Below, piece after piece: positions 17,861-27,254 of a stretch of DNA of 64,000 nt. The notes under the pieces are model-generated. The model had not been told where the DNA came from and ran no database searches. It saw nothing but the letters and a program-made list of their open reading frames with translations. The position numbers and the translations under genes are program-made. This DNA comes from JAJYSO01 sp964451785 (GTDB lineage: Bacteria; Bacteroidota; Bacteroidia; Flavobacteriales; Flavobacteriaceae): assembly GCA_964451785.1 (NCBI GenBank), contig CAYVJG010000005.1:1-64000 (forward strand). Reading direction: 5' to 3'. Within the stretch, counting starts at the first letter, position 1. The number at the start of each line of letters is the position of its first letter.

Positions 17861-18919
17861 TTATTTTTTTTCTTCTTTATTAAAATAAACAAGGTAATAG
17901 TACATTTCACGCTCGGCGTCCCAGCCTTTTTCAATGTACTTTTCAGCACTTTCAGGATTGACAAAATCGAGCTTAATCTGCATATTCGTATCGAGATTAA
18001 TGACACTTTTAATTTTTTTGCGCGCTGCCGAAACGGCCGTATTTGAAACCGGAAAGCTAGTGAGCTCTTCAATTTTATAATTTGGTGCCTTTTCGGTTTT
18101 GTAATTTTTAAATTCAGGAATCAAATCAGGGTTGTCAATGACTTCGTTTAAAAATTTACTTTCTTCAAATTGATCGTTTTTAGCAAAGTGATTTACAGCA
18201 CGGTTCATAAACAGCACTTCTTGTTGTTTATCTTCAGCCGGCAACACCACATCTTTGGCAAAATTCTGACACAATTTTAAATAGCTTTTTGTGTTGAAAT
18301 TTTCATCGGCAAAAATATCGACTTCTAAAAATTGATCTAACCAATATTTGGTGTCATAGCGATTTGAATCAACAGATAAAATTTTATAGCCTTCTTCTTT
18401 ATTGACATTAAAAATCAAGGCTCCTTTGTCTAATTTATTGAGGTTGACGCCTTGTTGCAGTAAGATATCGAGATTAGTTCCATTTTCTCTAAACTGTAAA
18501 TAATCGTTTTTTAATTCCGATTTAAAAATACCTAAAGCTTGCGTGCGCTCGTTGTTGACCAAAACGTTTTCAAAAAACACAACATACACTTCACCTGATT
18601 TAATATGTGGATGAAGAGATTGATCAAACAATAAACGCGCTATTTTTTTAGACTGCTCATGTGCTTCAAGAGGGTTGTTAAATACCGCATTAGCTGCTGT
18701 GTATAAATCGTGAAATTCTAAATCTGTATCGTGAACAAATTGATAATAGTCTTCTTCCTTTTCGCGGAAAGGTTTTAAAAAGTATTCTTTGAGTAGTGAA
18801 TGCAACTCATCGTTTACCGGATAAGGGGTATCTGAGATAAAAACATCTTCGTTACGACTTTTATTTCCTACGCGATGGACGGATAAAGATTCAATTTGTG
18901 CAGTGTGTAAATTGAGCAT
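17861..18919 (-). CDS. Nucleoid-associated protein (NdpA/YejK-like)
   Basis: 352 aa from the ATG at 18919, chosen because 'MLNLHTAQIESLSVHRVGNKSRNE' is the family's N-terminus; an in-frame ATG at 18976 would add 19 unlike residues. The 37-kDa nucleoid-associated family spans the whole protein, with 'SGEVYVVFFENVLVNNERTQALGIFK' near 105-130. E. coli YejK is found on the nucleoid; its job is unclear. The C-terminal half contains 'SNTAVSAARKKIKSVINLDTNMQIKLDF'. A -7-like TAAATTTG lies on the minus strand at 18996-19003. Confidence 0.88.
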   Translation of the reverse strand: MLNLHTAQIESLSVHRVGNKSRNEDVFISDTPYPVNDELHSLLKEYFLKPFREKEEDYYQFVHDTDLEFHDLYTAANAVFNNPLEAHEQSKKIARLLFDQSLHPHIKSGEVYVVFFENVLVNNERTQALGIFKSELKNDYLQFRENGTNLDILLQQGVNLNKLDKGALIFNVNKEEGYKILSVDSNRYDTKYWLDQFLEVDIFADENFNTKSYLKLCQNFAKDVVLPAEDKQQEVLFMNRAVNHFAKNDQFEESKFLNEVIDNPDLIPEFKNYKTEKAPNYKIEELTSFPVSNTAVSAARKKIKSVINLDTNMQIKLDFVNPESAEKYIEKGWDAEREMYYYLVYFNKEEKK

Positions 18920-19180
18920 AATTAAATGATATTTTAAAAAAAAGAAACTTTTCTCTTCAGAAAAAAGCTTTGTCAAATAGTCAAATTGGGGTGGACAAAT
19001 TTAGAAAATTAGCACAGAGAAAAAGGCATGAAACTTTATTTTTAAACGGAATATTTACAATTTTTTGATTTTGAGTTGGTTGATTCAAGTTAATTAACAT
19101 CTGCTGATGAGATTGTATAAAACTATGTGGCAAAAGCTTAAATCAATTGAAACTATAGCGTTAAAATCTAGGTTATTTTA

Positions 19181-19188
19181 TACCTTTG
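19181..19188 (+). promoter_or_regulatory. -7 box of the thioesterase gene
   Basis: TACCTTTG, a match to TAnnTTTG, 22 bases before the ATG at 19211. Confidence 0.5.
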
Positions 19189-19210
19189 ATAAAAATAAAA
19201 ATTAAGACTT

Positions 19211-19597
19211 ATGCGCTTTCACACACGAAAATGGATTAAACCAGAAGATTTAAACGCCAATGGATCTTTGTTTGGCGGACGTTTGTTACAATGGATAGAT
19301 GAAGAAGTGGCTTTATATGCCATCATCCAACTAGAAAATCCTAAAACTGTAACGAAGTTTATGAGTGAAATTGACTTTAAAAGTTCAGGTCACCAAGGGG
19401 ATATTATAGAAATCGGTATTGAAGCTGTAAAATTTGGCAGTACTTCTTTAACCTTAACCTGTGAGGTTCGGAATAAGATGACACATCAAAGCATTATCAC
19501 CATAGACAAAATAGTCATGGTTAGCGTTGATGAAAACGGCAATCCCAAACCTCACGGAAAAACTAAAGTAGAATTTGTACGCGATCGCTTGGCTTAA
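19211..19597 (+). CDS. Acyl-CoA thioesterase, hotdog fold
   Basis: 128 aa, one hotdog domain of the YciA/cytosolic acyl-CoA hydrolase type. Characteristic blocks are 'PEDLNANGSLFGGRLLQWIDEEVALYA' (12-38; the Asn-x-x-G and Asp of the active site) and 'FKSSGHQGDIIEIGIEAVKFGSTSLTL' (about 57-83). It would hydrolyse acyl-CoA thioesters in the cytosol. Its stop overlaps the convergent DUF3817 gene by 4 bases. Confidence 0.9.
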   Translation: MRFHTRKWIKPEDLNANGSLFGGRLLQWIDEEVALYAIIQLENPKTVTKFMSEIDFKSSGHQGDIIEIGIEAVKFGSTSLTLTCEVRNKMTHQSIITIDKIVMVSVDENGNPKPHGKTKVEFVRDRLA

Positions 19598-19896
19598 TTA
19601 AATTTAGGCAAGTAACGACGCTCAACATAAAATGGTCCAAAAGGCAATACTGAACAAACAATTGTAATCAGTAAGGTTTTTATGGACCAATTTAATTTTT
19701 TAGCCATATAAAAAGCGCCGAGTACGTAAAGGACAAATAGCAAACCATGAGCTGATCCCATATAACGAACCATTTCGGGTTGTCCAAACATGTATTTTAA
19801 GGGCATGGCTACAAATAAAAGAAGAAGGTAAGATAAAGCCTCTAACGTGCTTATCAGGCGGAAAATTTTGACTTGCTTTTGCATTTTTTTTGCCAA
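19594..19896 (-). CDS. DUF3817 small membrane protein
   Basis: 100 aa with three hydrophobic segments (about 12-32, 42-62, 72-90). The order 'FRLISTLEALSYLLLLFVAMPLKY' - 'GSAHGLLFVLYVLGAFYM' - 'PFGPFYVERRYL' is typical of DUF3817 (YdzA-like) integral membrane proteins. Function unknown. It begins with a Lys-rich MAKKMQKQVK leader, and it converges on and slightly overlaps the thioesterase. Confidence 0.88.
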   Translation of the reverse strand: MAKKMQKQVKIFRLISTLEALSYLLLLFVAMPLKYMFGQPEMVRYMGSAHGLLFVLYVLGAFYMAKKLNWSIKTLLITIVCSVLPFGPFYVERRYLPKFN

Positions 19897-20158
19897 AGAT
19901 AGCTAAGAAATTGAGTAGACCATTATTTTTTTATTCAAAAAATGAATAAATTATAACATTTATTGATTAATAATTTGCTAAAAAACAAATGTAATTGAGT
20001 GCTAATGATTAAAAATTAAAAAATAGAGCAATTTTTAATCTGTATAAATAATGCAATAATTAATCTAATTAACAATTTCGATATCTAATTGGTATTGCTT
20101 TTATATTTTTTGTAGATTTATAATTCAAAGTTGAATTAATCTTTAAATACTATATAAA

Positions 20159-21685
20159 ATGCGAGAAGCTTTTCGTTTTTCCTGGGTAATGTTAATTGTT
20201 TTTGCTATAATTATTTGTACTATAATTTGGCCTACGTATGGGTTTATTGCTATTGCCGTCATATTGTTTAGCGTAGGTATCTACGATATTTTTCAAAAGA
20301 AACATTCTATTTTACGCAATTATCCTTTAGTCGGGCATATGCGTTTCTTATTAGAAATGATAGGGCCAGAAATTCATCAGTACTTTGTAGAAAACGATAC
20401 CGATGGCAAGCCGATTGATCGCAATCACCGGGCTTACATTTATTCACGCGCTAAGTTGCAAGGGCAGACCCATCCCTTTGGAACGGAATTAGACGTCAAC
20501 GAAGAGTTTTACTCTTTTATGAAACACAGCATCTATACAGCTGAAGTTTTAGATACTCCTCCGCGGATTCAAGTTGGTGGTACAGCGTGTAAACAGCCTT
20601 ATTCAGCTAGTATTTTTAATATCTCAGCCATGAGTTTTGGATCGTTGAGTAAGAATGCCGTTATGGCTTTAAACAAAGGCGCTAAAGCCGGTCATTTTTT
20701 TCACGATACCGGTGAGGGCGGCATTTCTCCATATCATCGCATGGGAGGCGATTTGGTTTGGGAGTTAGGAACGGCTTATTTTGGCTGTCGTACTGAAGAC
20801 GGGAATTTTGACGCTAAAATCTTTGAAGAAAAAGCAAATTGGCCAGAGGTGAAAATGGTAGAAATTAAGTTGTCACAAGGAGCAAAGCCGGGTCATGGAG
20901 GAGTGCTTCCAGCAGCAAAAAACAATAATGAAATTGCAGCTATCCGTGGTGTTAAACCACACACAGATGTAATTTCGCCTTTTAGTCATTCGGCTTTTAA
21001 TGATGCAGAAGGACTTTTAAAATTTGTGAAACAATTACGTGAATTATCAAACGGAAAACCCGTTGGATTTAAGTTGTGTATAGGCAGTAAACGCGAGTTT
21101 ATCGAAATTTGCGAAAAGATGGTTGAAACCGGAATAAAGCCGGATTTCATAACCGTTGATGGGGCAGAAGGCGGAACTGGTGCGGCACCAATTGATTTTT
21201 CAAACTATGTAGGCTTACCCTGGGAAGAGGGCTTAATTTTTGTGGTAGATACCTTAAATGGTTTTGATTTAAAAAAAGGTATTAAAGTGTTTACAGCTAC
21301 CAAAATTTTTACGGCTTTTGATATTTTTAAAGCCCTCTGCATTGGTGCAGACGTGTGTAATTCTGCTCGTGGAATGATGTTGGCTTTGGGATGTATTCAG
21401 GCTTTAAAATGCGATAAAAATACATGCCCAACCGGCATTACCACTAACAATCCAAAACTGGTGCGCGGCCTCAATGTAGAAGATAAGTGGAAACGCGTCA
21501 AAAATTACCAGGAGCGCACGGTTGAAGATTTTTTAGAGTTGTTTGCCGCATCCGGTTGTTCAGATTTATCGCAACTCAACAGGCATTTAATTTATAAAAA
21601 ACTACACGACAATATCAAATCTTATGAAACTCATTTTCCGAGTGTTGAACCTGGTGCTTTCTTGAAAAATGGTGTAACTTTATAA
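20159..21685 (+). CDS. FMN-binding glutamate-synthase family protein
   Basis: 508 aa. Two hydrophobic segments (about 8-45) anchor it in the membrane; the rest is the GltB FMN/synthase domain. Visible blocks are 'FNISAMSFGSLSKNAVMALNKGA' (about 153-175), 'EGGISPYHRMGGDLVWELGT', 'KLSQGAKPGHGGVLPAAK' (about 235-252), 'ITVDGAEGGTGAAP' (about 330-343), and the Cys-rich 'C-IQALK-C-DKNT-C-PTGI' segment, like the 3Fe-4S site of glutamate synthase. There is no amidotransferase domain and no GltD partner nearby, so the electron donor and substrate are unknown. It leads a cluster with a UspA gene 9 bases downstream and a DUF4251 lipoprotein. Confidence 0.9.
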   Translation: MREAFRFSWVMLIVFAIIICTIIWPTYGFIAIAVILFSVGIYDIFQKKHSILRNYPLVGHMRFLLEMIGPEIHQYFVENDTDGKPIDRNHRAYIYSRAKLQGQTHPFGTELDVNEEFYSFMKHSIYTAEVLDTPPRIQVGGTACKQPYSASIFNISAMSFGSLSKNAVMALNKGAKAGHFFHDTGEGGISPYHRMGGDLVWELGTAYFGCRTEDGNFDAKIFEEKANWPEVKMVEIKLSQGAKPGHGGVLPAAKNNNEIAAIRGVKPHTDVISPFSHSAFNDAEGLLKFVKQLRELSNGKPVGFKLCIGSKREFIEICEKMVETGIKPDFITVDGAEGGTGAAPIDFSNYVGLPWEEGLIFVVDTLNGFDLKKGIKVFTATKIFTAFDIFKALCIGADVCNSARGMMLALGCIQALKCDKNTCPTGITTNNPKLVRGLNVEDKWKRVKNYQERTVEDFLELFAASGCSDLSQLNRHLIYKKLHDNIKSYETHFPSVEPGAFLKNGVTL

Positions 21686-21694
21686 AAAAAACTT

Positions 21695-22162
21695 ATGAAA
21701 CCTAAACCGATTAAACGTGTATTAATTCCTATTGATTACCATCCAGTGTCCGAAAAGATAGCCGAAGTTGGCGCAGATTTAGCTCATAAACTCGGTGCTA
21801 AAGTATGTTTATTGCATATTTTGACAGATTTTCACTTTTACAATACTGAATTTCCAAGCTTTTTTGGATACAAAGGCTATGGAAGAGTTAGAAATATAGA
21901 AATGGAGGAGGAGCTGCAGGAAGTAGCTCACGCCTTCTTAAAAAAAGCTGCAGCGCATATCAATCAAGATGTAGATATTCAAATTATGCGTGGTGATACA
22001 CCGACAGCTATTATGGATTATGCTACAGAATGGGGTGCCGATTTAATTGTGATGGGTACGCATAGCCGCAGTGTATTAGAAAAAATATTTATAGGCTCTG
22101 TAGCCAATAAAGTGCTCGAAAACACTAAAATTCCGGTTTATATGGTGCCTGTAAAGAAATAA
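21695..22162 (+). CDS. Universal stress protein (UspA family)
   Basis: 155 aa, a single Usp domain. It starts 'RVLIPIDYHPVSEKIAEVGADLAHKLGAKVCLLHI' (9-43) and ends with the nucleotide-binding 'ADLIVMGTHSRSVLEKIFIGSVANKVLENTKIPVYMV' block (about 115-151; GxHxRxxxxxxxxGS variant), which suggests the ATP-binding type. It sits 9 bases after the glutamate-synthase-like gene, most likely in the same operon. Confidence 0.93.
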   Translation: MKPKPIKRVLIPIDYHPVSEKIAEVGADLAHKLGAKVCLLHILTDFHFYNTEFPSFFGYKGYGRVRNIEMEEELQEVAHAFLKKAAAHINQDVDIQIMRGDTPTAIMDYATEWGADLIVMGTHSRSVLEKIFIGSVANKVLENTKIPVYMVPVKK

Positions 22163-22196
22163 ATTGAAGCAAATTAACATCCTGAAACAATCGGTT

Positions 22197-22748
22197 ATGA
22201 AGCAAATAATTTCAACATTATGTATAATAGGAATGGTTTGTTTAATGGGTAGTTGCCATAGTGCAAAGCAGGCTACATTTTCAAATTCAACTTTAAAATC
22301 TCAATTGGAAAACAAAAATTTTAAAGTTGAATTTGTGCGTGCTTATCCGCAAATGTCTCAGGCCTATAGCCAGGCTTTTGATAAATTGATGCGCGGAACC
22401 GGACAATCATCACAAGCTGTTAATCTCATAGGAAATGCTAGCTTTATTACAATCAAAAATGATAGTATTTCAGGAATTTTACCTTTTTATGGCGAACGTT
22501 ATATGGGTGGACATCTAAACGGCGATGGAAATATCCGGTTTAATGGAATTTATGAAAACTACACCCAAAGTCTTAAAGGAAATTATATACTGATAGCATG
22601 TGAAATTAATGATCAGGATAATCAAATTGAGCATTACAAATTAAACATGCGCATTTATGACAATGGCGATGTAGATTTGAGAATTCAGAGCTCACAGCGA
22701 TCTTCAATCCGCTATAGCGGAAAAATTGAAAGTCTTAAAGAGGATTAG
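22197..22748 (+). CDS. DUF4251 lipoprotein
   Basis: 183 aa from the ATG at 22197; an upstream TTG in frame at 22164 is less likely because the ATG gives a clean lipoprotein signal peptide (MKQIISTLCIIGMVCLMGSC, lipid Cys20). The mature part is a beta-rich domain with 'SFITIKNDSISGILPFYGERYMGGHLNGDGNIRFNGIYENY', the signature of DUF4251 of Bacteroidota. It is probably anchored in the outer membrane or periplasm. Function unknown. It is close behind the UspA gene. Confidence 0.85.
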   Translation: MKQIISTLCIIGMVCLMGSCHSAKQATFSNSTLKSQLENKNFKVEFVRAYPQMSQAYSQAFDKLMRGTGQSSQAVNLIGNASFITIKNDSISGILPFYGERYMGGHLNGDGNIRFNGIYENYTQSLKGNYILIACEINDQDNQIEHYKLNMRIYDNGDVDLRIQSSQRSSIRYSGKIESLKED

Positions 22749-22830
22749 AAAATTATATACTAGATAAAGCAGTAAATAGGATTTAAAATATTCTATTTTA
22801 CATAATATATATTATAGAACAATTTATACA

Positions 22831-22871
22831 ACCTGAAAAAGCAAGTGATTTTCAGGTAATTACTTGCTTTT
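22831..22871 (+). terminator. Terminator hairpin overlapped by a competing hairpin
   Basis: Stem AAAGCAAGTGATT (22838-22850) with AATTACTTGCTTT (22858-22870) followed by T's forms a terminator. A second stem ACCTGAAAA (22831-22839)/TTTTCAGGT (22849-22857) uses the same bases and excludes it. Confidence 0.6.
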
Positions 22872-22941
22872 AGCGCGTTTATATACTTGTTGGCAGAAAA
22901 TTAAAAATCAAAATTTCCAACTTTTATCTGTAAAAAAACAT

Positions 22942-22949
22942 TAACTTTG
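22942..22949 (+). promoter_or_regulatory. -7 box of the subtilase gene
   Basis: TAACTTTG matches TAnnTTTG, 29 bases before the ATG at 22979. No clear -33 TTG. Confidence 0.5.
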
Positions 22950-22978
22950 ATTTAATGTTAATTTAATATTTAATAATT

Positions 22979-25975
22979 ATGAAGCGTTTTATAATCTTTT
23001 TGTTACACCTGTTTTTCTTTAATTTTATTATAGCTCAAACATCAACGAGTTTTTTTCTTGTACCATATAACAAATACGATTTAACTCCTACTAAGAAAAC
23101 TTGGGATGGAAATCAGTTACATCTTAAATTTCCAGATAATAATCTCACGGAATTATTTAACAATATGACCATACTGAGTTATGAACTAGCCTTTGAGGAT
23201 TTAAATTGCGATGATTATTTAAACAAAGTTTATAAAATTCAAGTGCTGAATCCTATAAATATACAAAAGTTCTCGAACTCCCCTTTAATTGAACATGTAG
23301 AAATCATTATAAAACCTACTCTAGCTAAAGATTTAATTGAAATTAACGCCAACAATACAAAAGAAATTAACAATGAAAATTTTTTAACAGCATTTAACTA
23401 CGTTTGTCCAGATGTGTATGACATCCCAAGTTCGGCAATTTTACCTAATGACTTTTATATACCAACTTCTAATGATCATCCTGATTACACCTGTGATTCT
23501 ATCCCCAATGATTATCTAACATTAATTCAAGCTCCATGCGCCTGGAAAATAACACACGGCAACCCTAATATCTTAGTTGGAATAGCTGATTCATTTTTTT
23601 CCGAAGCCCACGAAGAATTAACCGGTAAATTTGATACTATATGGGGAAGCACTGCATATGCTGGAAATTATAGCCATGGCATTGGCGTAGCGGGTCTTAT
23701 TGCGGGTAATACTAACAATGCGAAAGGAACCTCCAGTATTGGCTATAACACTAGATTAGTTGGAGCCTATGGAGGAGACTTATTCGAGAGGGTTAAACAA
23801 CTTGCACTCTGGAGCGCTGCTCACAATAACAAAATTCGAGTAATTAATATGAGTTGGGGTTCCTTTGGCTCTCCTCAAAATCACCCCCCCTCATCTATTC
23901 TAGCGAGACTCTATCGTTGTATAAGAGACAAATATAATATTGTCTTAGTTGCGGCTGCCGGAAACTCCTTTCATAATGGGACCAACCACATTGTTTATTT
24001 TTGGCCTGCCTCTTATAATAGCGTTATTTCAGTAACAACAATTGGAAGTCGATTTCCTCGAGAATCTACCATAAACGATAGCTTATGGCAGGATGTGGCT
24101 GAATGGTGGCCAAATCATTCTTGGCCTTTAACTGCAAATGATAGTGTCGATATTTCTGCCCCTGGATATCGGATATATCGTCCATCAAATGAAGGTGGCG
24201 TTGAAGCAACGGAAAACACTTATCGCTTATACGGTCGTGGAACATCGCAAGCTGCCCCAATAGTTTCAGGGGTGGCGGCATTAGTTATAAGCGTTAATCC
24301 GAGTTTAACTGCTCAGCAGGTAATGAAAATTATAAAGGTTACAGCAGACGTAATTGACACTATCCCCGAAAACGTTGAATATACAGGGCTATTAGGTTCG
24401 GGGCGCGTTAATGCTTACAAAGCAGTTAAAATGGCCCAATATTTCGATGAATATGGGTATAATTGGAATTTAATCCCAAAAGATGTTGACTATTATATAA
24501 AAGATTCCTCAGAAGATTTAGGAAAAGAACCTAATAACATCACAGAATATTTTTGGGAAAGTAAAGATATTTGGGTTAGAAATCAACCAGATGGCATTGA
24601 AGAAAACCAAAATCCCGAATATAACCCCAACAATCCAAGTTATATTTATATTCGAGTCAGAAACCGTGGTTGTGACCCTTCTTCAGGGAATGACCGGGTC
24701 AAGCTCTATTGGGCTAAAGCAGCTACTGATTTAGCTTGGCCATATAGCTGGGAAGGAAATCCTTACAATCCGGATAATCCAAATGGACCTGTAATAGGAG
24801 ACAGTATTGGATCAGTTCAAATACCTAGTATTCTTCCTGGAGCCGAAATTATTGTTAAAATCCCATGGCAAGTACCCGATCCAACATTATATGAAAACAT
24901 AAACGATCAACCTTGGCATTTTTGTCTTTTAGCACAGATTCATTCAGAAGATGATCCTACTACTCCCCTCCCTCCGGGTAATAATTCATTAGTAGATTAT
25001 GTCAAAAACAATAATAATGTTGCTTGGAAGAACATAACTGTAGTTGATTTGAACCCAAACACTATTGGACAACCAATTGGAGGAACCATTGCAGTGGGGA
25101 ACCCTTATTCCCAACCCAAAACTTTCAACATACAATTTTCTGCGGCCAATCCTACTGCAGCAAAAAAAATATTCAGTCAAGCAGAAGTGAGTATAACAAT
25201 AGATGATGCGCTATTTCATGCTTGGGAACAAGGTGGTAAAAATAGTATTAATTTGAGAAGGCTTAAAGGAAATGTATTTATCGTTACTGGTGATAATGCT
25301 ACCTTCAAAAATCTTAAATTTGAATCCAAAAAACGGGGGACGGCACACATAAAATTTAATTTTTTAACAAAAAAAATAACAGCACAAGACCATTTCATCT
25401 ATAGAGCAATTCAAAAAATGACAGCTACTGAAAAAATCATTGGTGGTGAAACCTACAAAATAAACAAATCACCTCGACCTCCTTTTTATGCTGTTGTAAA
25501 TGGCACTATGTCTGTCGACAAAGGAGAGGAAATATCACTTAATGCGGAATCCATTAATGAACCTGCAATTTATAATTGGTATGATAGCGAAGGTAATTTA
25601 ATTTTTCAAGGCGCAGATTTTTCAACTTCCGTTACAATAGGTAGAAAATATAAATTAGAAGTTATTGCTTTATCAGATGGATATAAAGATTATAAAAACT
25701 TAAAGATAAGTTATAAGCCCAATCGCATTAACACGATATCCCCTAATCCAACAAATAATCAACTAATAGTAAACTATCAAATCAATCAGGGGAGCAATGC
25801 CTATTTGACTATTAATCCTGTTACTGGTGGCAGCACTATTGGAAACAATTATATCCTAGACACACAATCTCATACAGCAACTTTAAATTTATCACTTTTA
25901 CCACAAGGGGTTTATCTTGTATCAATAGTGGTAGATGGGCAAATAAACGATTCGAAAACTATAATAAAAAATTAA
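22979..25975 (+). CDS. Secreted S8 (subtilisin-like) peptidase with type IX sorting domain
   Basis: 998 aa. Signal peptide 1-19 (ends FIIAQ). A pre-domain (about 20-180) is followed by the peptidase S8 domain: Asp204 (GIADSFF), His233 (SHGIGVAG), oxyanion Asn329 (AAAGNS) and Ser423 (GRGTSQAAP). About 480-720 is Asn/Pro-rich and ends with Ig-like or CARDB-like beta domains, then about 820-900, and a C-terminal domain with 'ISPNPTNNQLIVNY' (about 915) and 'LSLLPQGVYLVSIV', the T9SS type A sorting signal that leads to export and surface attachment. Substrate unknown. A secreted CTD protein gene follows after 6 bases. Confidence 0.93.
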   Translation: MKRFIIFLLHLFFFNFIIAQTSTSFFLVPYNKYDLTPTKKTWDGNQLHLKFPDNNLTELFNNMTILSYELAFEDLNCDDYLNKVYKIQVLNPINIQKFSNSPLIEHVEIIIKPTLAKDLIEINANNTKEINNENFLTAFNYVCPDVYDIPSSAILPNDFYIPTSNDHPDYTCDSIPNDYLTLIQAPCAWKITHGNPNILVGIADSFFSEAHEELTGKFDTIWGSTAYAGNYSHGIGVAGLIAGNTNNAKGTSSIGYNTRLVGAYGGDLFERVKQLALWSAAHNNKIRVINMSWGSFGSPQNHPPSSILARLYRCIRDKYNIVLVAAAGNSFHNGTNHIVYFWPASYNSVISVTTIGSRFPRESTINDSLWQDVAEWWPNHSWPLTANDSVDISAPGYRIYRPSNEGGVEATENTYRLYGRGTSQAAPIVSGVAALVISVNPSLTAQQVMKIIKVTADVIDTIPENVEYTGLLGSGRVNAYKAVKMAQYFDEYGYNWNLIPKDVDYYIKDSSEDLGKEPNNITEYFWESKDIWVRNQPDGIEENQNPEYNPNNPSYIYIRVRNRGCDPSSGNDRVKLYWAKAATDLAWPYSWEGNPYNPDNPNGPVIGDSIGSVQIPSILPGAEIIVKIPWQVPDPTLYENINDQPWHFCLLAQIHSEDDPTTPLPPGNNSLVDYVKNNNNVAWKNITVVDLNPNTIGQPIGGTIAVGNPYSQPKTFNIQFSAANPTAAKKIFSQAEVSITIDDALFHAWEQGGKNSINLRRLKGNVFIVTGDNATFKNLKFESKKRGTAHIKFNFLTKKITAQDHFIYRAIQKMTATEKIIGGETYKINKSPRPPFYAVVNGTMSVDKGEEISLNAESINEPAIYNWYDSEGNLIFQGADFSTSVTIGRKYKLEVIALSDGYKDYKNLKISYKPNRINTISPNPTNNQLIVNYQINQGSNAYLTINPVTGGSTIGNNYILDTQSHTATLNLSLLPQGVYLVSIVVDGQINDSKTIIKN

Positions 25976-25981
25976 AAAATT

Positions 25982-26716
25982 ATGAAAACTATCCTATATC
26001 TGCTAATAGCTTTTTTGACTTGGCCACAATTAGAAGCTCAGAACACTGATAACCCCCAAGAAGTTTTCATCAATGAAACTTGGTATTTTACTCAATTGAT
26101 AATTAATGGTGACGAATACTCTTTTGTCCCAAACAATGAAGTAGAGGAAGTTATTTTTAAATTAACTCCTGAAGAGGGTTCTAATGATTATATTGCCAAA
26201 ATTAGTTTCTGCGAAACTATGTATGCCGATCCACTCATTGTAGTAGATAACAGTCATTTTAGAATACAAGCTATTATGGATTTTGCATACAATGACTGTC
26301 TTCAATCTAATAATATACAATTAGACACTTTATACTATCAATTTTTTCTTAACAATTATCAAGATCATATGTTTGAATATCAAATTACCGAAGAAGAAAA
26401 TTTCAAACAATTAACTATTACCGGGAATAATGGGGATGTGGCCATTTATCAAAATGTATCTTTATCGGTTGAAAAAAACAATAGACAACTTCTCGTTCTA
26501 TACCCTAATCCAACGGATAAATATATTTATTTAAATCAAATAAGACAACCTCTTCAAATTAAGGTATACAACCTTTCTGGTAAATTAATGTTTTCAAAAT
26601 ATTTAGACGATTCAACAAAAAAAATAAATATTAGTCAACTTTCGGAAGGGATATACTTTTACATACTAACAAACAGCCATCAACTTGTTCAGACTGGTAA
26701 GATTATCAAAAAATAG
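25982..26716 (+). CDS. Small secreted protein with type IX sorting domain
   Basis: 244 aa. Signal peptide 1-19 (ends WPQLEAQ). The middle (20-165) is a beta-rich domain starting 'INETWYFTQLIINGDEYSF', a form seen in hypothetical flavobacterial secreted proteins, with two Cys. The C-terminus has 'LYPNPTDKYIYL' (about 172) and ends 'GKIIKK', a T9SS sorting domain. It starts 6 bases after the subtilase stop and must be co-transcribed. A role as partner, substrate or inhibitor of the peptidase is possible but only inferred from position. Confidence 0.82.
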   Translation: MKTILYLLIAFLTWPQLEAQNTDNPQEVFINETWYFTQLIINGDEYSFVPNNEVEEVIFKLTPEEGSNDYIAKISFCETMYADPLIVVDNSHFRIQAIMDFAYNDCLQSNNIQLDTLYYQFFLNNYQDHMFEYQITEEENFKQLTITGNNGDVAIYQNVSLSVEKNNRQLLVLYPNPTDKYIYLNQIRQPLQIKVYNLSGKLMFSKYLDDSTKKINISQLSEGIYFYILTNSHQLVQTGKIIKK

Positions 26717-27254
26717 TTATGGTACATATTATCAATTAATTTAAGTAACTTATCATTACATTAGAAAGTGGTATACTGGGGTAATTTTAAAAAATGGCGC
26801 AAAGATTTAAGGTCAAGAGCCTGTCCCTCTTTGAAATTCAGAAAAAGTTTCCCTATACTGATAGTTACCACCTATTTACTTGTGAAATGGCGTAAAGCCT
26901 ATCAATGATAAAAATGTGGCCACAAAAAGCCACATAGGGAATATTAGTATATTCAAACCAATGTACAGTTCTTCATCGTACCTAATCCTCTACGGCATAC
27001 GTATTTTCCCATAAAGCCAAGTCGATCGGTTCCTCTTTTGAAAAAATAATCTTCTGCCAACACACGGTTTCGCAAAAGAGCGGCTAACTCACATAGGCGG
27101 ACGATCGGTTTCTTTTGGGCGCAAAAACCAATTGTTAGATTTTTTTAAGTAAATTTAAAACCTAAAATTGGTTTTTGCTTAGGTTCGGTTTCATCCGGAA
27201 AGTTTGGGTATAAAATCCCGCTCCTTCGCGAAGCCGCCAGACGTTGAAAATAGT
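26717..27254. other. Intergenic region with inverted and direct repeats, possibly decayed mobile DNA
   Basis: About 540 bases with no convincing gene. It holds a hairpin ATGTGGC/GCCACAT (26914-26935), a direct repeat CGATCGGTT-CTTTTG at about 27030 and 27103, and a perfect 13-bp inverted repeat GCAAAAACCAATT (27121-27133)/AATTGGTTTTTGC (27166-27178) around a 32-base AT-rich core. Base composition is locally more GC-rich around 27000-27120 than neighbours. Confidence 0.5.

Noticed and set aside
26940..27120. Possible decayed gene in the gap before kdsB
   Set aside because: No frame longer than about 20 codons with protein-like composition could be read in any frame.
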